Positions 53,475 to 64,000 of a DNA stretch of 64,000 nt are shown here, in pieces. Origin of the DNA: Diphasiastrum complanatum (lineage: Eukaryota; Streptophyta; Lycopodiopsida; Lycopodiales; Lycopodiaceae); assembly GCA_029204225.1 (NCBI GenBank), contig CM055092.1:62894692-62958691 (forward strand), written 5' to 3'. The notes beneath the pieces are model-generated. The model was not told the DNA's origin and did not search any database. It saw only the letters and a list, made by a program, of their open reading frames with translations. Position numbers and translations under genes: made by a program. Position 1 is the stretch's first letter; each line of letters begins with the position of its first letter.

Positions 53475-53770
53475 CACATGCCATTTGGGACTTGGTAGTT
53501 ATTACTTGATGGCCTTGACATCAACATTCAGGGAGGTCTTGTGGCTCAAAAGGCTATTGGTGGAGCTTCATGTCATGGAGGAGGAGATCCCTATCATCTA
53601 TTGTGACAACCAATCAGCCCAATCACTTGCAACTAATCCTACATTCCATGCAAGGAGCAAACACATCAAGATTGCTCATTCGTGAGGGAGAAAGTGCAAG
53701 CCAAATGCTCCAACACGTGTCATCATCAAGTTGCTTGGCTGATTTGTTTACTAAATTTTTTACCTAAATA
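53475..53770 (+). pseudogene. Ty1-copia RNase H C-terminal fragment
   Basis: Reads STFREVLWLKRLLVELHVME, IPIIYCDNQSAQSLATNPTF, HARSKHIKIAHS, a frameshift, then SSSSCLADLFTKF. This is the end of copia pol. Gag to RT are missing. A polypurine tract and LTR follow in the normal order. Confidence 0.88.
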
Positions 53771-53820
53771 TTCATTTGTCAAGCTTAGATCTTCAATTGG
53801 AGTGATTGATAAAAGTATGA

Positions 53821-53832
53821 TTTGAGGAGGAG
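53821..53832 (+). promoter_or_regulatory. Polypurine tract
   Basis: TTTGAGGAGGAG immediately precedes an LTR-type TGTGAAAAATTGCC start. Confidence 0.8.
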
Positions 53833-54302
53833 TGTGAAAAATTGCCTACATTGGCAAATCTAGCCATGTAGAATATTGTATATTTTGTCAATATTTTTGG
53901 TTAGTCACTTGAATGGCCAAAGTGCCACTTGTCAATCCACACCTAATGTAGGTTACCACGAGTCAAGAGGAGTGGTTGTGTCCATTTGGTAGTGATTCCT
54001 ACTTTGTAGGATCTAGACCTTGATTTATGATGAGATTTGTACCTACCAAGCATGACTCTTGGATCTAGGCTAGGGTGTTCACTTTAGGGCAAGAAAGTTG
54101 AGTCTACTTCCTTATTACATGCTGGATTTTCACCTAACTTTGCAAAGGAAGTCTCTTTTACTATGTATTTGCCTATTTTGGTGAAGCTTTGCTACTTTTG
54201 TCTGGTTTCTTGATTTCTTGAGTATTTTCTTGATTTCTTGTATTTCCATTGTAATTTGATGTTAATGAATGGATTAGATGTTTGAATGCTAAGATTGGCA
54301 CA
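53833..54302 (+). repeat. Copia 3' LTR (right edge approximate)
   Basis: It starts TGTGAAAAATTGCC, similar to the Copia-G LTR start on its coding strand (TGTGAGAAATTGGC). A possible end is GATTGGCA near 54,302. No partner LTR was found. Confidence 0.6.
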
Positions 54303-54929
54303 TGACACTAGAATTCCTTCCCTCTGTTGTTCCAACTTGAAACCCAGTGCCCGCACACCCACGTCCAAACCAACCTACGACTCCAATGTAGTCAGAATTT
54401 TTTTTGATTTTTTTTGTGGCTTTTATTGTTTTTTAATAGGCATTAGTTTTGTTAGGCCCAAAAGGAGATGCCAAGCCTTAAAAATAAGGTGGTTCCCTCT
54501 TTAGGTGCTCCAAAGTACCTAAATAAGGATAATAGGGCAACAAGGGCCCAAACTACACTTAATAAGACTTAACAAGAGCTAACTATCTCTCAAAATAGCT
54601 ATGTTTAGTTAAGTTAGGGGATTTTCTAAAAGTAGGCAAGAGACATCATTTTAAGGAACTTTTGGCTCATTTGCAAATGAGAAAGCTTAGCTTCCTCTTT
54701 GTGAATGTGAGTCTTGGGAATAGAGCTTGCTAGGTCTCATGTGCCCAATCCACATGAATTCCATCCCCATTTTGTATTGATTTCCTTCCATCCCCTCAAT
54801 TCTATTGATGATTCCATGGAGTTCTATTTGTGATTTGTGTTTTATGGCTATATCAACATGAATGCTATGTCCTTCTCTTGGTTTTGGCTTTAGATTCATT
54901 ACTATTGTTGTTTGATTGGGATTGGCACA
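54303..54929. other. Spacer, nothing recognised
   Basis: A 117-codon minus-strand frame (54,687-55,040) has no recognisable family and overlaps the following tandem repeat, so it is not called as a gene. Confidence 0.35.
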
Positions 54930-55590
54930 TGACAACGACAGCTTTGGACTCAAAACCCCTCGATAAATGTTTTTTAATGGGCAATATATTATGGCTACTC
55001 CTGACCATTTGTATAGGGTAAAGCTAGACGTTGAGGCCATTCTGCCCTTTCTTGCACCTACCCTAGGGCACTAAATTGTGGCCAGCCCTATGTACAGTAA
55101 AGCACAACATTGAGGGCTTTTGTCCCTTAAGGACACATTTCTTAGGGCAGGTGCCAAAAAGGGTGAAAAGCTTAAAGCTCCAAGCTTTTTCTATGCAAAA
55201 TTTGTTTTAAATATTTTGTTACTAGTTGCTTATGTAGAGTTTAGGATTTGGTACATTGTAATGCAACATGATGGACTCAAAAGCCCCCCTCCCAAGTGAT
55301 TTTTTAAGTGGGCAAAAAGTTGTGGTCACTTGTCATAATTTGTATAGGATAAAGTCATACATCAAGGGCTTTTTGCTCTTTCTACCACTAACCCTAGGGC
55401 ACTGCACCTGGCTTTTCTTTATGTAAATCTCATATAATTTTTGTTTTTATTTATTAGTTTTGAAGTGCTAGAAATTTGGTACATCATATTGTGACATTGA
55501 CGGCCTCAAAAGCCCCTTGCAAATAATTTTAGTGGATAATGAATTGTGGCCACTCCTCACCAGTTGTACCTAGAAATGTCCGATGCCAAA
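54930..55590. repeat. Three diverged tandem repeat units (about 240-320 bp apart)
   Basis: Each unit carries words such as GGACTCAAAA(G)CCCC, TTAATGGGCAA or AAGTGGGCAAA, TTGTGGCCA(C)TC, TTGTATAGG.TAAAG and ACCCTAGGGCACT. They start near 54,948, 55,270 and 55,500. The last is shortest. Confidence 0.75.
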
Positions 55591-56540
55591 GGACCTAGGG
55601 TACAATCCACTTAGATTTTTTTTTTCTTCTTTCTTAGTGTTCGACATGTATCAGCAGTCAATGCTTTTGTTTTTAATGGAGACTGTTTTCAACTTTATAA
55701 TGGTTCATGCAAAATCTTAAGACAACATTACAAGCATAATGTATGTCCATTGTTGAAATTTGCCCATATAAGGCCATTATGTCCAATTTAATGCCTTGGC
55801 CATCAAGTGCCCACGTAGATTTCTAATGACCTGGGCTTTAATCATTGTGTGGACATGAGACATCAAGTAACCATCTTGATCAAAATCAAGGTGTCTCTTC
55901 ATCAATATATGATGATTGTAGTACATAGATTGTGAATGTTGTACAGAACAAAAGTAGCACGTAATGAGTTTTCTTGGGAGTGGTACCCTAGCAATTGCCA
56001 TGGTAGTCAAGTCAAGGACACATTCTCATCTACAGTGGAGCCTTGGTGGATGCTTGAGAGCTTTCAAACGTCATCCACCAACTTTGGATGACGCATTGCC
56101 CTCACTCGAGGCATTTGCAATCTTGAATGGGTTATTCACTTTCTCCTAGTAGCAATTCTGTTTTTCCATTGTGTGTAAAGAAAGGTTGGTTACGAGCATC
56201 CCCAACACTAGCAACGGAAGTTATGTACATAGCCTCTTTGTGTTGACATGCCACCAAAAAGACAACTCAAGTGCCACTAAACAACAAGTTAGCTGATTCA
56301 TTGCTAGGAAATCTATCCCATCGAGTTTGTCGAGTTAGTGGGAAAAGTTGCTCTCCCCTCAAAGCCAAAATTCCTTTACTTTTAGCTTTGAGATTTGGGA
56401 GTGGTGGATGGTACCCCCAAGGCCTCTACTCTCAGGTGTTTGTAGTTTGGGTAAGCTGAAAGGGTGGGCAATACTAAAGAATGCCCTAGTGAAATTTGGG
56501 GGTACTATCTCTAACCTTGAAGGGTACGTCCCACCCTTTG
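55591..56540. other. Spacer with unassigned open frames
   Basis: Short frames exist on both strands (for example minus 55,777-56,010) without a recognisable family. Confidence 0.35.
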
Positions 56541-56660
56541 TGCCCTTCAGTCCTCCTTTCGGAAACCCCTCTCCTCTCCTCTCCCTCCTTTTCTCATCTC
56601 TCCTCCCCCTCCTTTTTATCTTCTATTTTGGATTCTGTGGATCAGTTTTCTGAATTAATT
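56540..56660 (+). promoter_or_regulatory. CT-rich tract, possible plant core-promoter Y patch / 5' UTR
   Basis: CCTCTCCTCTCCTCTCCCTC-type pyrimidine tracts cover about 80 bp directly upstream of GC-rich DNA with an ATG at 56,749. Pyrimidine patches are common near plant transcription starts. No clear TATA box is seen immediately upstream. Confidence 0.35.
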
Positions 56661-56748
56661 CTCAAAAGCTTGTAGTACTACAACTCAATCCTGATCAGAT
56701 CGGTGGTCTGCAGCAGCAGCAGCAGGGCAGGACGAGTAACTACGATCC

Positions 56749-57174
56749 ATGAAGCCAGTGAGAGCGTGCGAAAGCTCAGTAGGACGTGGAAGTGTTGTTG
56801 CAAGAGAATTGAGTAGTGTCACAGGGAGTCCGCTCTCAAGTCCCTCTCTTCTACGATGCATCACTCAGTGGTGGCCAAGTGCAGCGAGAGGAGTGAGGAG
56901 TCGTGGCGCTTTGTGGGCGAAGCAGCATCAATCTCCTCCTGGAGCAGGCGGCAGCAGCAGGAGCGAGTCTCTAGTCTCTACCTGGTCCATGCACATTGCA
57001 CGCTCTCCGTCTTTACTTAGTTTTAAAACGTGTCCGTTTTCCTGCCATTTCCCACCTTGGCCCACCTTGGCCCACAAGTGCTTTCTTTTGAGCCCATCAC
57101 AAGAGCTCTCTTTCTCTTTTTTCCATGTTCCGAAGAATCGGTTGTTTTTCCTCCCAAATTTTTTACATGGCTGA
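56749..57174 (+). CDS. Possible first exon of an unknown gene (141-codon frame)
   Basis: The frame starts MKPVRACESSVGRGSVVARE and is rich in Arg and Ser with few acidic residues for its first ~90 codons, as in mitochondrial or plastid transit peptides. It then turns into a Phe/Leu-rich tail that may be intronic. The region (56,700-57,000) is the most GC-rich in the neighbourhood and includes a (CAG)n run at about 56,708-56,725. No family is recognised and no downstream exons were found. It could equally be a non-coding 5' leader. Confidence 0.25.
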   Translation: MKPVRACESSVGRGSVVARELSSVTGSPLSSPSLLRCITQWWPSAARGVRSRGALWAKQHQSPPGAGGSSRSESLVSTWSMHIARSPSLLSFKTCPFSCHFPPWPTLAHKCFLLSPSQELSFSFFHVPKNRLFFLPNFLHG

Positions 57175-57267
57175 TCTTTTCACCATCAAGATTGGGATAT
57201 CAATTGTTGATTATTTGAAATAACCACAAAGTTGAGGTATTTGAAAATTTCAGTTTAGTCATTCATA

Positions 57268-57435
57268 ATGGGGTGTATGGGTAGAGTTGTTAACTGCCAC
57301 TGGAAAGGTGCAGGCTCGAATCCTAGCTATTGTGTAGTGACATCTAAGAAACTCATCTCTATAAATGGCTTGGCCAGGTTGTACATATGATGTATATAAC
57401 AACCACTAGTTGCTTAATAATGTATGCAAACAAAA
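57268..57435 (+). mobile_element. Probable tRNA-derived SINE
   Basis: GGGGTGTATGGGTAGAGTTG resembles an A box and GGCTCGAATCC (57,313-57,323) a B box of an RNA polymerase III promoter, spaced about 30 bp apart as in tRNA genes. The sequence cannot fold as a full tRNA cloverleaf and continues as a tRNA-unrelated body for ~100 bp. The 3' end is approximate. Confidence 0.6.
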
Positions 57436-57439
57436 TTGG

Positions 57440-59420
57440 TTTAGAATAGTCGACAACAACTACGATATCCATCGAGTTGAGATATGTGGAGATTTTGGTT
57501 TAGAATAATCTGCAAATAAAGGGTATTCCTAATACAACAAATGCCAAGTTCTGATTATGTATCAATAGGTATTGGCCGGGTTTTATGTTGACATTTGCTA
57601 GATAGTGGCAATTGTACTGGAATATCAATATAAAACAATCCTTGTCTAAACTCCATTTAGTGTGTTCTGGGCCTCACAAGGATATTAGTTACTTTCGGGT
57701 CACATCCAGTATGACGTGGCATAAGTAACAACTTGATTTACTGGAGTACCGTGTATCCAAGACTAGGAGTATACTGAATCCTACTTACTGGCCATGGACA
57801 TAACATTCTTCTTTCCTTAAACTGCTTCTAACCTTAGAATCTCTCTAAACAGGAAAGAATAACAGGAACAGTTCTTTTAACTTTAAATATCAATCTAGAA
57901 AATCATTATCCTTAGTCAAACTTTCACATCAAACAAGTACTCAGAGATAATCCTTATAAGTTAATCCATAAATCTTCCATACAAAGATTTGGTAACTCTA
58001 CAAGTATCTGTCAAAACAATACTTAATCATATGCTTATGTTCGCCGACTAGGTTAAGTGCACCAGATAACCTTAGTAACTAGGATTACACAGTAGATTCA
58101 TACAAGATTAATCGTGCACATATGAGAATAATCTCACTATGACCCAGTACATAAACACATTCTTACCTGACAGATTCCTCCAGAACCCACATATGTTACT
58201 CACATATCTCACTGAGATCTTGTAACTCAGCTACAAAATATTTTCTATTTCTCATGAGGAAATAACATATCCGGGAAATCTCTGAGACGAATAAAATTCA
58301 CTCTCAATAGTTTTCCAATCCAATTTCTTTTAATAGCATAATTTCTTCCACTCAAACAACCCCTCTCTAATCCTAGTACTAAAACTAAGATTTGGTTGTT
58401 CCAATACAAAACTCTTAGACTTAAATTCTGATCAAACTTACTTTTATTCCAATCAAAATGGAATTAGTAACCTTTGACCTTTTACTGTACTAGTTATGGA
58501 TAATGATTCAAATTCCAAACTTGTTCCAGATTGTCCACACAATCCCTAGAGAATTTCTCTTATTCGAAAAGTTTCAATTAGGCATCATACTCTGAATCTA
58601 TAAAATTACTTCCAGAAAAAATCTCATTTCTATACCACAGCTGGTTCTTTTCCAAAAACTATGCAACTCACAAATTCCCAAATAGAAATTTATCCCACCA
58701 CTTCATCCCTCCTTTTAAAGAAATTATAAATTTCCATAAAAGTTAACTGGAAAGACGATATATGAAAATATCTAAATCCAAGAAAAGTCAGTAATAAGTG
58801 TTTCTACTAAAGGATTCACTTCATTACAAACATGACTTCTCCTACAAATATTTTCAATCTGAGTGATAGAAGCTGCTATTCCATCGAAATTCATTTATGC
58901 ACCAGAGATATTATAGGTTTCAGAAATTGAAACATTTTAATCTTAGAATTTATCTGAATTCCAAGTCTATTCCCACAAGTAGTAATAAATATGACATAAC
59001 AGTCTTTTAGAAGAATAACTTCATGCTGGAAATAATCATATAAACAGTCTAATGTTCCAAAATACCCCACATTTGATCGAATGGTTTTCTTTTTTCCCAT
59101 ATCGCGACTAGGTACTAAAACACACCAATGATCATCATATCTTTACAGTCCTAAAATTTCCTTTCCAAAATTACTGATGTCCCATACCATCAACTTTTTC
59201 TTCCAGAAAATCCTTAACCGCCTTATCTGATATTCTAGAGATCCACTGATCATCTAGCTGTCCTATAATCCATAGAGGATATTATCTCTTGTTCCCAAAA
59301 ACTAGAGAATCCATTTATGTGGGTGTTTAGCATGCCCATCAGATGGATACCACAATCCACATCTGATTATGTGACTTAAACAGAAGAATTAACATGGTTC
59401 CACATTACATTCTGATTTTT
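57440..59420. other. AT-rich region with a decayed gypsy LTR fragment
   Basis: At 59,160-59,290, GATGTCCCATACCAT, CTTAACCGCCTTATCTGATA and CATCTAG resemble the gypsy right arm (40,510-40,590). Otherwise no gene or LTR end was recognised. Confidence 0.45.
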
Positions 59421-59560
59421 TCAGGAGTGTTTTGATTTTGAATTTTCAGATTCTGTAATTTGCGCCATCGAGACTGATTGCTACTCTGGTCTGGATTGTC
59501 GTAGCCATATTGTGTTGTCTGGAAGAATCACTGCTGGGATATCAGTAGTGATAACATGTT

Positions 59561-59573
59561 GGCTCTGATACCA
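59561..59573 (-). promoter_or_regulatory. Primer-binding site (second internal copy)
   Basis: The minus strand reads TGGTATCAGAGCC immediately after the LTR end CTGCGACA. Confidence 0.92.
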
Positions 59574-60333
59574 TGTCGCAGAAGCGAGACTGTTTCGTGT
59601 TCCTCTTCTCCTTCTTTGTTCGCGAACAATTTTCTGTCTTTGAATTTTCTTTTTGTGTAGAAGCCCTTACAGAATCCCGGACACACGACTACGCATCACA
59701 AAACACATTCTATTCTAGCAATCAAGACACACAGCACAAGACAAAGAGATACACGAAAATAGAGCGACTATATTGTTAGTTTGGTTTTGGAGCGAGATCG
59801 TCAGTGTCTCGCTCGTTGGCGGATTGATACTATGCTCTTACGTTGTGTTCTGCTCGTTGGCAGACTTTCATGCACATCTATGGTGTCTTTTCTTTCTTAC
59901 TCTATTCGCTATGTCTCTCTCTGTCTCTTACGAATCTCTCAGAGTGGATCATTTATACCTCCACTATGTGGAGTTTACAAGATAGCTAAATGTAGAATCA
60001 CAAGACTAGTTAACGCTAATCAACTAGTTAGTTAGTCTCCGTCGTTGCTACTCGTTTCAGCTGACGTGAAGCCCGTTGAGCTGCCAGCTGGCAGCACGAA
60101 AGATTTTTTTTCATTTGATTCGTAATCTCCCATTTGCTGTCGTTCTTTTCGTTTCTTTTCGTAGTTTTCGTTTTACGTCCCTTTTGCGGTTTGTGGTCCT
60201 GGAGGTGTGTTTGAAATTCGCAAATGATTCGCGAATCGTTTGTGCTTTGAGTCAAAGACACGTACTGTCACGAATCATTCTCGTTCGACCTTCGTGTCTT
60301 GCTCGTGCTGCGACAAAGTTGCAGGAGTTCACC
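59574..60333 (-). repeat. Family-T LTR (760 bp, lacking its first ~12 bases)
   Basis: It matches 26,790-27,395 in reverse complement and shows the true 3' end CTTCTGCGACA. At its start, GGTGAACTCC directly follows pol codons, so the terminal TGTCAGAAAT is missing. Confidence 0.88.
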
Positions 60334-61562
60334 GCATGTTCAGATGATACATTCTCCTATGCCAGAGCTGATCTTCATTTTCTGAAGCATTTAATATGCT
60401 ATCAGAGTTGCTGATTATTTTGACCTGGTAGAGGTTTCCTTCTCTGCGTCCGACCGTCAGCAACTTGTTTGTCGTCTTCTCGATCATACGGTAGGTGTTG
60501 CCGTCGAACATAACTCGAATGCCTAGATCTATCATCTTGGAGACAGATAGCAGATCCTTTCTGAGTGAGGGCACATAATGTGCTCCTGGCAGCTCTGCTT
60601 GGCCTGACAGTGTTCGTAGATGTAGAGAGCCGATGCCTTTGACATCGTGTCTGCTTCCATAGCCTAGAATCACTGCTCTGTCGTTTTTGAGTTCACGAAA
60701 GTTGATCAAGATCTTCTTGTTGCAAGTTATGTGAGTTGTTGCTCCTGAATCTATGACTACATCGTAGTCGTGTTCAGAGTAACTTGTCAAAGTTTCGTCG
60801 AGTATCGTGAAAGCTTCGTCACCTCTTTTTGCATCTTTAGATGACTCTACAACGTTTGCCTTTTCAGCTTTGTTCTTTCTTTTTGGATTAAATCTGCAAT
60901 CGTATGCAGAATGTCCTTTCTTCTTGTAGTGCATGCAAGGTATTGCTGTATTGAACCAGCATTTGTTGGCCGTATGGCCTAGTTTGTGGCAGTGATCGCA
61001 GGAAGAAGATTGTTGATTCAAGGACTTCGTCTTCTCGAATCTTGGCTTGTTTTTGTTCTTCTTCTTTTCTTTCGTGAAGTGAGCTTTCTCTTGATCACTG
61101 CTTCCCTATCTTTTGTCTCTCATCAGCGACAAGACTGACTGCTTTGTCGAATGTCACATCTGGTAGACTCAATATGAGCATTCTTTGCGGCTGATAGGAC
61201 GTCGGTAGAGATTTCATGAAGTACATCACCTGTTGTGGTGCTGGGACCTGGTGCTTCTGTCCTGATGCAGCGAGTTGAGCGAAGATCGTTCTGATCTTTT
61301 CAACGTGCTAATCCAACTGGTTGCCATCCCACCGTATTGATTGTAGCTGATTGTGAAGGTGCATGACTGAAGTTGCAGTCCTCACTTCACACTTCTGCTT
61401 CAATCTTTCCCATGTTGCATGGCTGCTTTCGCAGTCTTCAATCTGCATGAGTAGAACTTCATTTATGGACGAAACGGTGATCGCCATTGCGCGCTCTTTC
61501 GGATCCATTAAGCTTGAGGAGTGTTTTGATTTTGAATTTTCAGATTCAGTAATTTGCGCCAT
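60334..61562 (-). pseudogene. Family-T gag, zinc knuckles, protease and GAG-pre-integrase
   Basis: Gag starts at Met 61,562 (MAQITESENSKSKHSSSL), then MDPKERAMAITVSSINEVLL and HATWERLKQKCEV, and stops at 61,308. Gag codons continue out of frame to about 61,080. The frame 61,021-60,329 begins with two zinc knuckles (CDHCHKLGHTANKC, then CMHYKKKGHSAYDC with its second Cys replaced by Y). The protease motif VVIDSGATTHIT follows, then YVPSLRKDLLSVSKMID and LWHRRMYHLN of the pre-integrase region, where it fuses to the LTR. Confidence 0.9.
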
Positions 61563-61654
61563 CGAGACTGATTGCTACTCTGGTCTGGATTGTCGTAGCC
61601 ATATTGTGTTGTCTGGAAGAATCACTGCCGGGATATCAATAGTGATAACATGTT

Positions 61655-61667
61655 GGCTCTGATACCA
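61655..61667 (-). promoter_or_regulatory. Primer-binding site
   Basis: The minus strand reads TGGTATCAGAGCC right after the LTR end. Confidence 0.92.
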
Positions 61668-61818
61668 TGTCGTAGAAGCAAGACTGTTTCGTGTTCCTCT
61701 TCTCCTTCTCTGTTCGCGAACAATTTTTTGAGTCAAAGACACGTTGACTATCGCGAATCGTTCTCGTTCAACCTTCGTGTCTTGCTCGTGCTGCGAAAAA
61801 GTTGCACCATTTTTGACA
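61668..61818 (-). repeat. Internally deleted family-T LTR (151 bp)
   Basis: Both LTR termini are present (TGTCAAAAATGGTG start and CTACGACA end on the minus strand), but about 600 bp between CGCGAACAATTTT and GAGTCAAAGACACG are missing compared with 59,574-60,333. Confidence 0.85.
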
Positions 61819-64000
61819 CAAATACCCTACTGATACATCAAATTTAGGGACAAGCTTTTGTCAACAAACAGATCCAATGTAATCCACATATCAGATTCCA
61901 CTTCTAATATCACAAATAATATCCAAAACTGCAGATAACTCAATGGTTACAAAGATATCAGTTACGAATCCAACTGAATGAATTCTATCCAGGAAATTAA
62001 TACCAGTATTAAGCAATTATTTATAGGGATTACCAAAATCCTAACTGCGAAATACATTTTCCGATCACACTTACTACCTCTGATGTCCACTCTTCTTCCC
62101 TCCTTAGAATTTTCAGTTCCCTGAAAATCTATTTCAGCTAAGGTACCAAGAAGACGTAATGACATTAGTAAATGTTTAAAAACTAATTACTGTAGGATGA
62201 AGTATAAAACAATTTCATTTCTGTCCTATACCTAGGATGATATATCAAAAATCATTTACTAGTATGTGAAACCGTACTAGTATGATGTTTTGAATATAAT
62301 TCACCATAGGATTTTACTGGAAATGAAATCAGTTATGTAATTCCTATTATTACAATTTTCCAATAAAATTGGACCGTTTTTCCTTTTTATTGACTGGTTT
62401 GGCATTACTCTGTTAATATTGACAAAACCTATCCAAACATAGAATATGAAATTATATGATTGGAAATTCCACCAATAGGATTTCAGTAATTCTTAAACCG
62501 TATCCTTTCAGATTTATTGTCTAGATAAAGAATACTATTGCCACTCATTCAACCTGGTCATTTCATATTGTTTGACGATTTTAATCAAATTTAACGAGTA
62601 TCTTGCACAAACGTTCACTTGACTAATTTCTAGCGATCAACATTTATTAGAAAACTATCAGACAAGTAATTGATTTCAAATTTTTACCAAATTGAAATTC
62701 AACAAAAAAAGAAAAAATTCAAATTTTAACTTCCAATCTGGGAGTTCCCAACTCTAAAAGTTAAAAGAATGACACTACAGTAAAACTTGTTGGCAATTTC
62801 ATTGCGGTTCCTTCTGTCAATTTTAATTTATCTATCACCGGGAAATAATTTGAACTTAGTGAAAATATTGTGACCAATTTTGACTGATAAACTCAGTTTA
62901 ATCAATTCACTAACTAAACTGATTTCATAGATAACGAAAAAATGACAGAAATTTGGTTTTTTCTTGAAAACTCAATTTTTGCTTTATTTTACGTAATTCA
63001 AAAATTCTGACAAAAATACTGTTAGTACAAAAGACAATCGAAATCGAAAACATCGAAACACTGTTCGATTCCTATTGTTACTAACCCAATGTCAAACTGG
63101 CATGCAAAGCACACTACATCAATCACAAACGTCATTACGAAATTTTTTACATAAACTTCAGTTTTACGGAATTTGTCAGCCATTGACACAGATTTGTGAC
63201 CCAACTGTCAGAGCACATGCGTATGACCACTCAAATCGATTGTAAATCCCTCATGCATGTAAGAATCACTCTGAGAATCAGCATGCAACTAATCCATGCA
63301 AGCACAGTACTACAAATTAGGGAAATGACTAGCATGCAATCAGAACAATTCCAAATTTTGCCAATTTTACTCACAAAACTGCAAAATTTCAAATGATCAT
63401 AACTTTGGCTACAGAACACCAAATTTGGTGATGTAAAGCTCAATACAGAGGGAGACCAATGAACAAGATGTTGCCACATCAGCCTACCACCTAGGCTTCA
63501 CACGTGTGAGATTAGAGTGTCATAAAAATCTGTAGTAGGGCGCATTTCCACAAGACAAAATCATGCAAAAATGTGCAAAAACCCATCCTAGCCCAAAATT
63601 GATGCTACTAACAGTCTTTAACAATCAATTTGACTTCCATGAAGCATTCATACTGATCCTAAGATGCAGTATAGGCTGAGAACGAAGATTTCTTGATTTG
63701 TAGAAGTCAAAATAGCTTCAAACTTGATGGAGATGGTGCATAAGCAACCGGCCATCATTTTATAGGTATGATAGCTTTCTGGGAAGGTAAAAAAAATGCT
63801 AATCATGCTGTAAATAATTCCAGAATGATCTCCTTATGGATTTGGAGAGATCCATCCCCCCAAAATCACCTAAAATGGTCAATTTTTAAACTTTTTTGAT
63901 TTCCTACAAGTTCAATTGCTAGAATTCTTGGTTCTAACTTCAGGGAAAGCTTTAAAAGACTTTGGTCCACCTCTTTACAAGCTCTACATGGTGTTTTACA
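61819..64000. other. AT-rich region, no gene recognised
   Basis: No coding motif or LTR end was identified. CACACGTGTGAG near 63,500 and the following A-rich text resemble copia LTR/leader sequence elsewhere in the window. Confidence 0.4.

Larger units (their letters stand above)
59424..61818 (-). mobile_element. Family-T copia element in a partial tandem arrangement
   Basis: On the minus strand the order is: internally deleted LTR (61,818-61,668), primer-binding site, gag, zinc knuckles, protease, GAG-pre-integrase (ending 60,334), then a nearly complete LTR (60,333-59,574), a second primer-binding site, and the first ~15 codons of a second gag (to about 59,424). The middle LTR is thus followed by another internal region instead of host DNA. 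Integrase, RT and RNase H are absent. Confidence 0.85.

Noticed and set aside
54687-55040. 117-codon minus-strand frame
   Set aside because: No family match and partly within a tandem repeat.
57313-57323. B-box-like motif considered as a tRNA gene
   Set aside because: No cloverleaf with paired acceptor stem and anticodon arm can be drawn; better explained as a SINE.
1-64000. CRISPR arrays, rRNA genes, bacterial operons or organellar genes
   Set aside because: No regularly spaced identical repeats with unique spacers, no rRNA cores and no organellar gene sequences were seen.

Overview
The window looks like nuclear DNA of a land plant. It opens with the last exons of an intron-containing gene that has GT-AG splice sites. 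The rest is dominated by decayed, often nested Ty1-copia and Ty3-gypsy LTR retrotransposons. These carry plant-type primer-binding sites (TGGTATCAGAGC, complementary to initiator Met tRNA), a chromodomain integrase and a probable tRNA-derived SINE. No bacterial-style operons, rRNA genes or CRISPR arrays are visible. I cannot name the species from sequence alone.

Layout. 1-835: 3' end of a 3-dehydroquinate synthase II-like gene. 836-3,140: AT-rich intergenic DNA. 3.1-4.5 kb: two copia scraps in opposite orientations. 5.3-6.0 kb: a MITE-like element containing a near-perfect 84-bp hairpin. 6.2-14.7 kb: copia LTRs and two related, internally deleted copia elements (D on +, F on -), with gypsy RNase H and gag remnants between and beside them. 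14.7-15.6 kb: minisatellite, (AC)n and GT-rich tracts. 16.3-17.5 kb: a T-poor tract with strong strand asymmetry. 17.98-18.89 kb: an LTR with five consecutive hairpins that share a loop but have different stems.

18.9-26.5 kb: Copia-B, whose gag is split by a younger complete element, Copia-G. G has 820-bp LTRs, TSD GTTCA, and a 561-codon frame lacking functional integrase and reverse transcriptase. 26.8-27.4 kb: a truncated LTR of family T. 27.4-33.4 kb: Copia-C, whose gag is split by a 1.5-kb deletion derivative with TSD TAGGA. 34.0-40.9 kb: a Ty3-gypsy chromovirus interior lying between LTR copies in inverted rather than direct orientation. 40.9-44.4 kb: a minus-strand copia gag with LTR, then a further LTR with PBS.

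44.5-52.2 kb: AT-rich DNA with inverted copies of another gypsy-type LTR, a leader with 205-212-bp tandem repeats, twin hairpins, and a truncated short-chain dehydrogenase exon. 53.5-54.3 kb: copia RNase H end plus LTR. 54.9-55.6 kb: diverged tandem repeats. 56.5-57.2 kb: CT-rich then GC-rich DNA resembling a plant promoter and first exon. 57.27 kb: SINE. 59.4-61.8 kb: a partial tandem LTR-internal-LTR-internal arrangement of the T family on the minus strand. 61.8-64.0 kb: no recognisable gene.

Apart from the dehydroquinate synthase end, I see no convincingly intact host gene. Almost all retroelement frames carry stops, frameshifts or deletions. The main exception is Copia-G, whose LTRs are about 98% identical by eye and whose main frame is uninterrupted.
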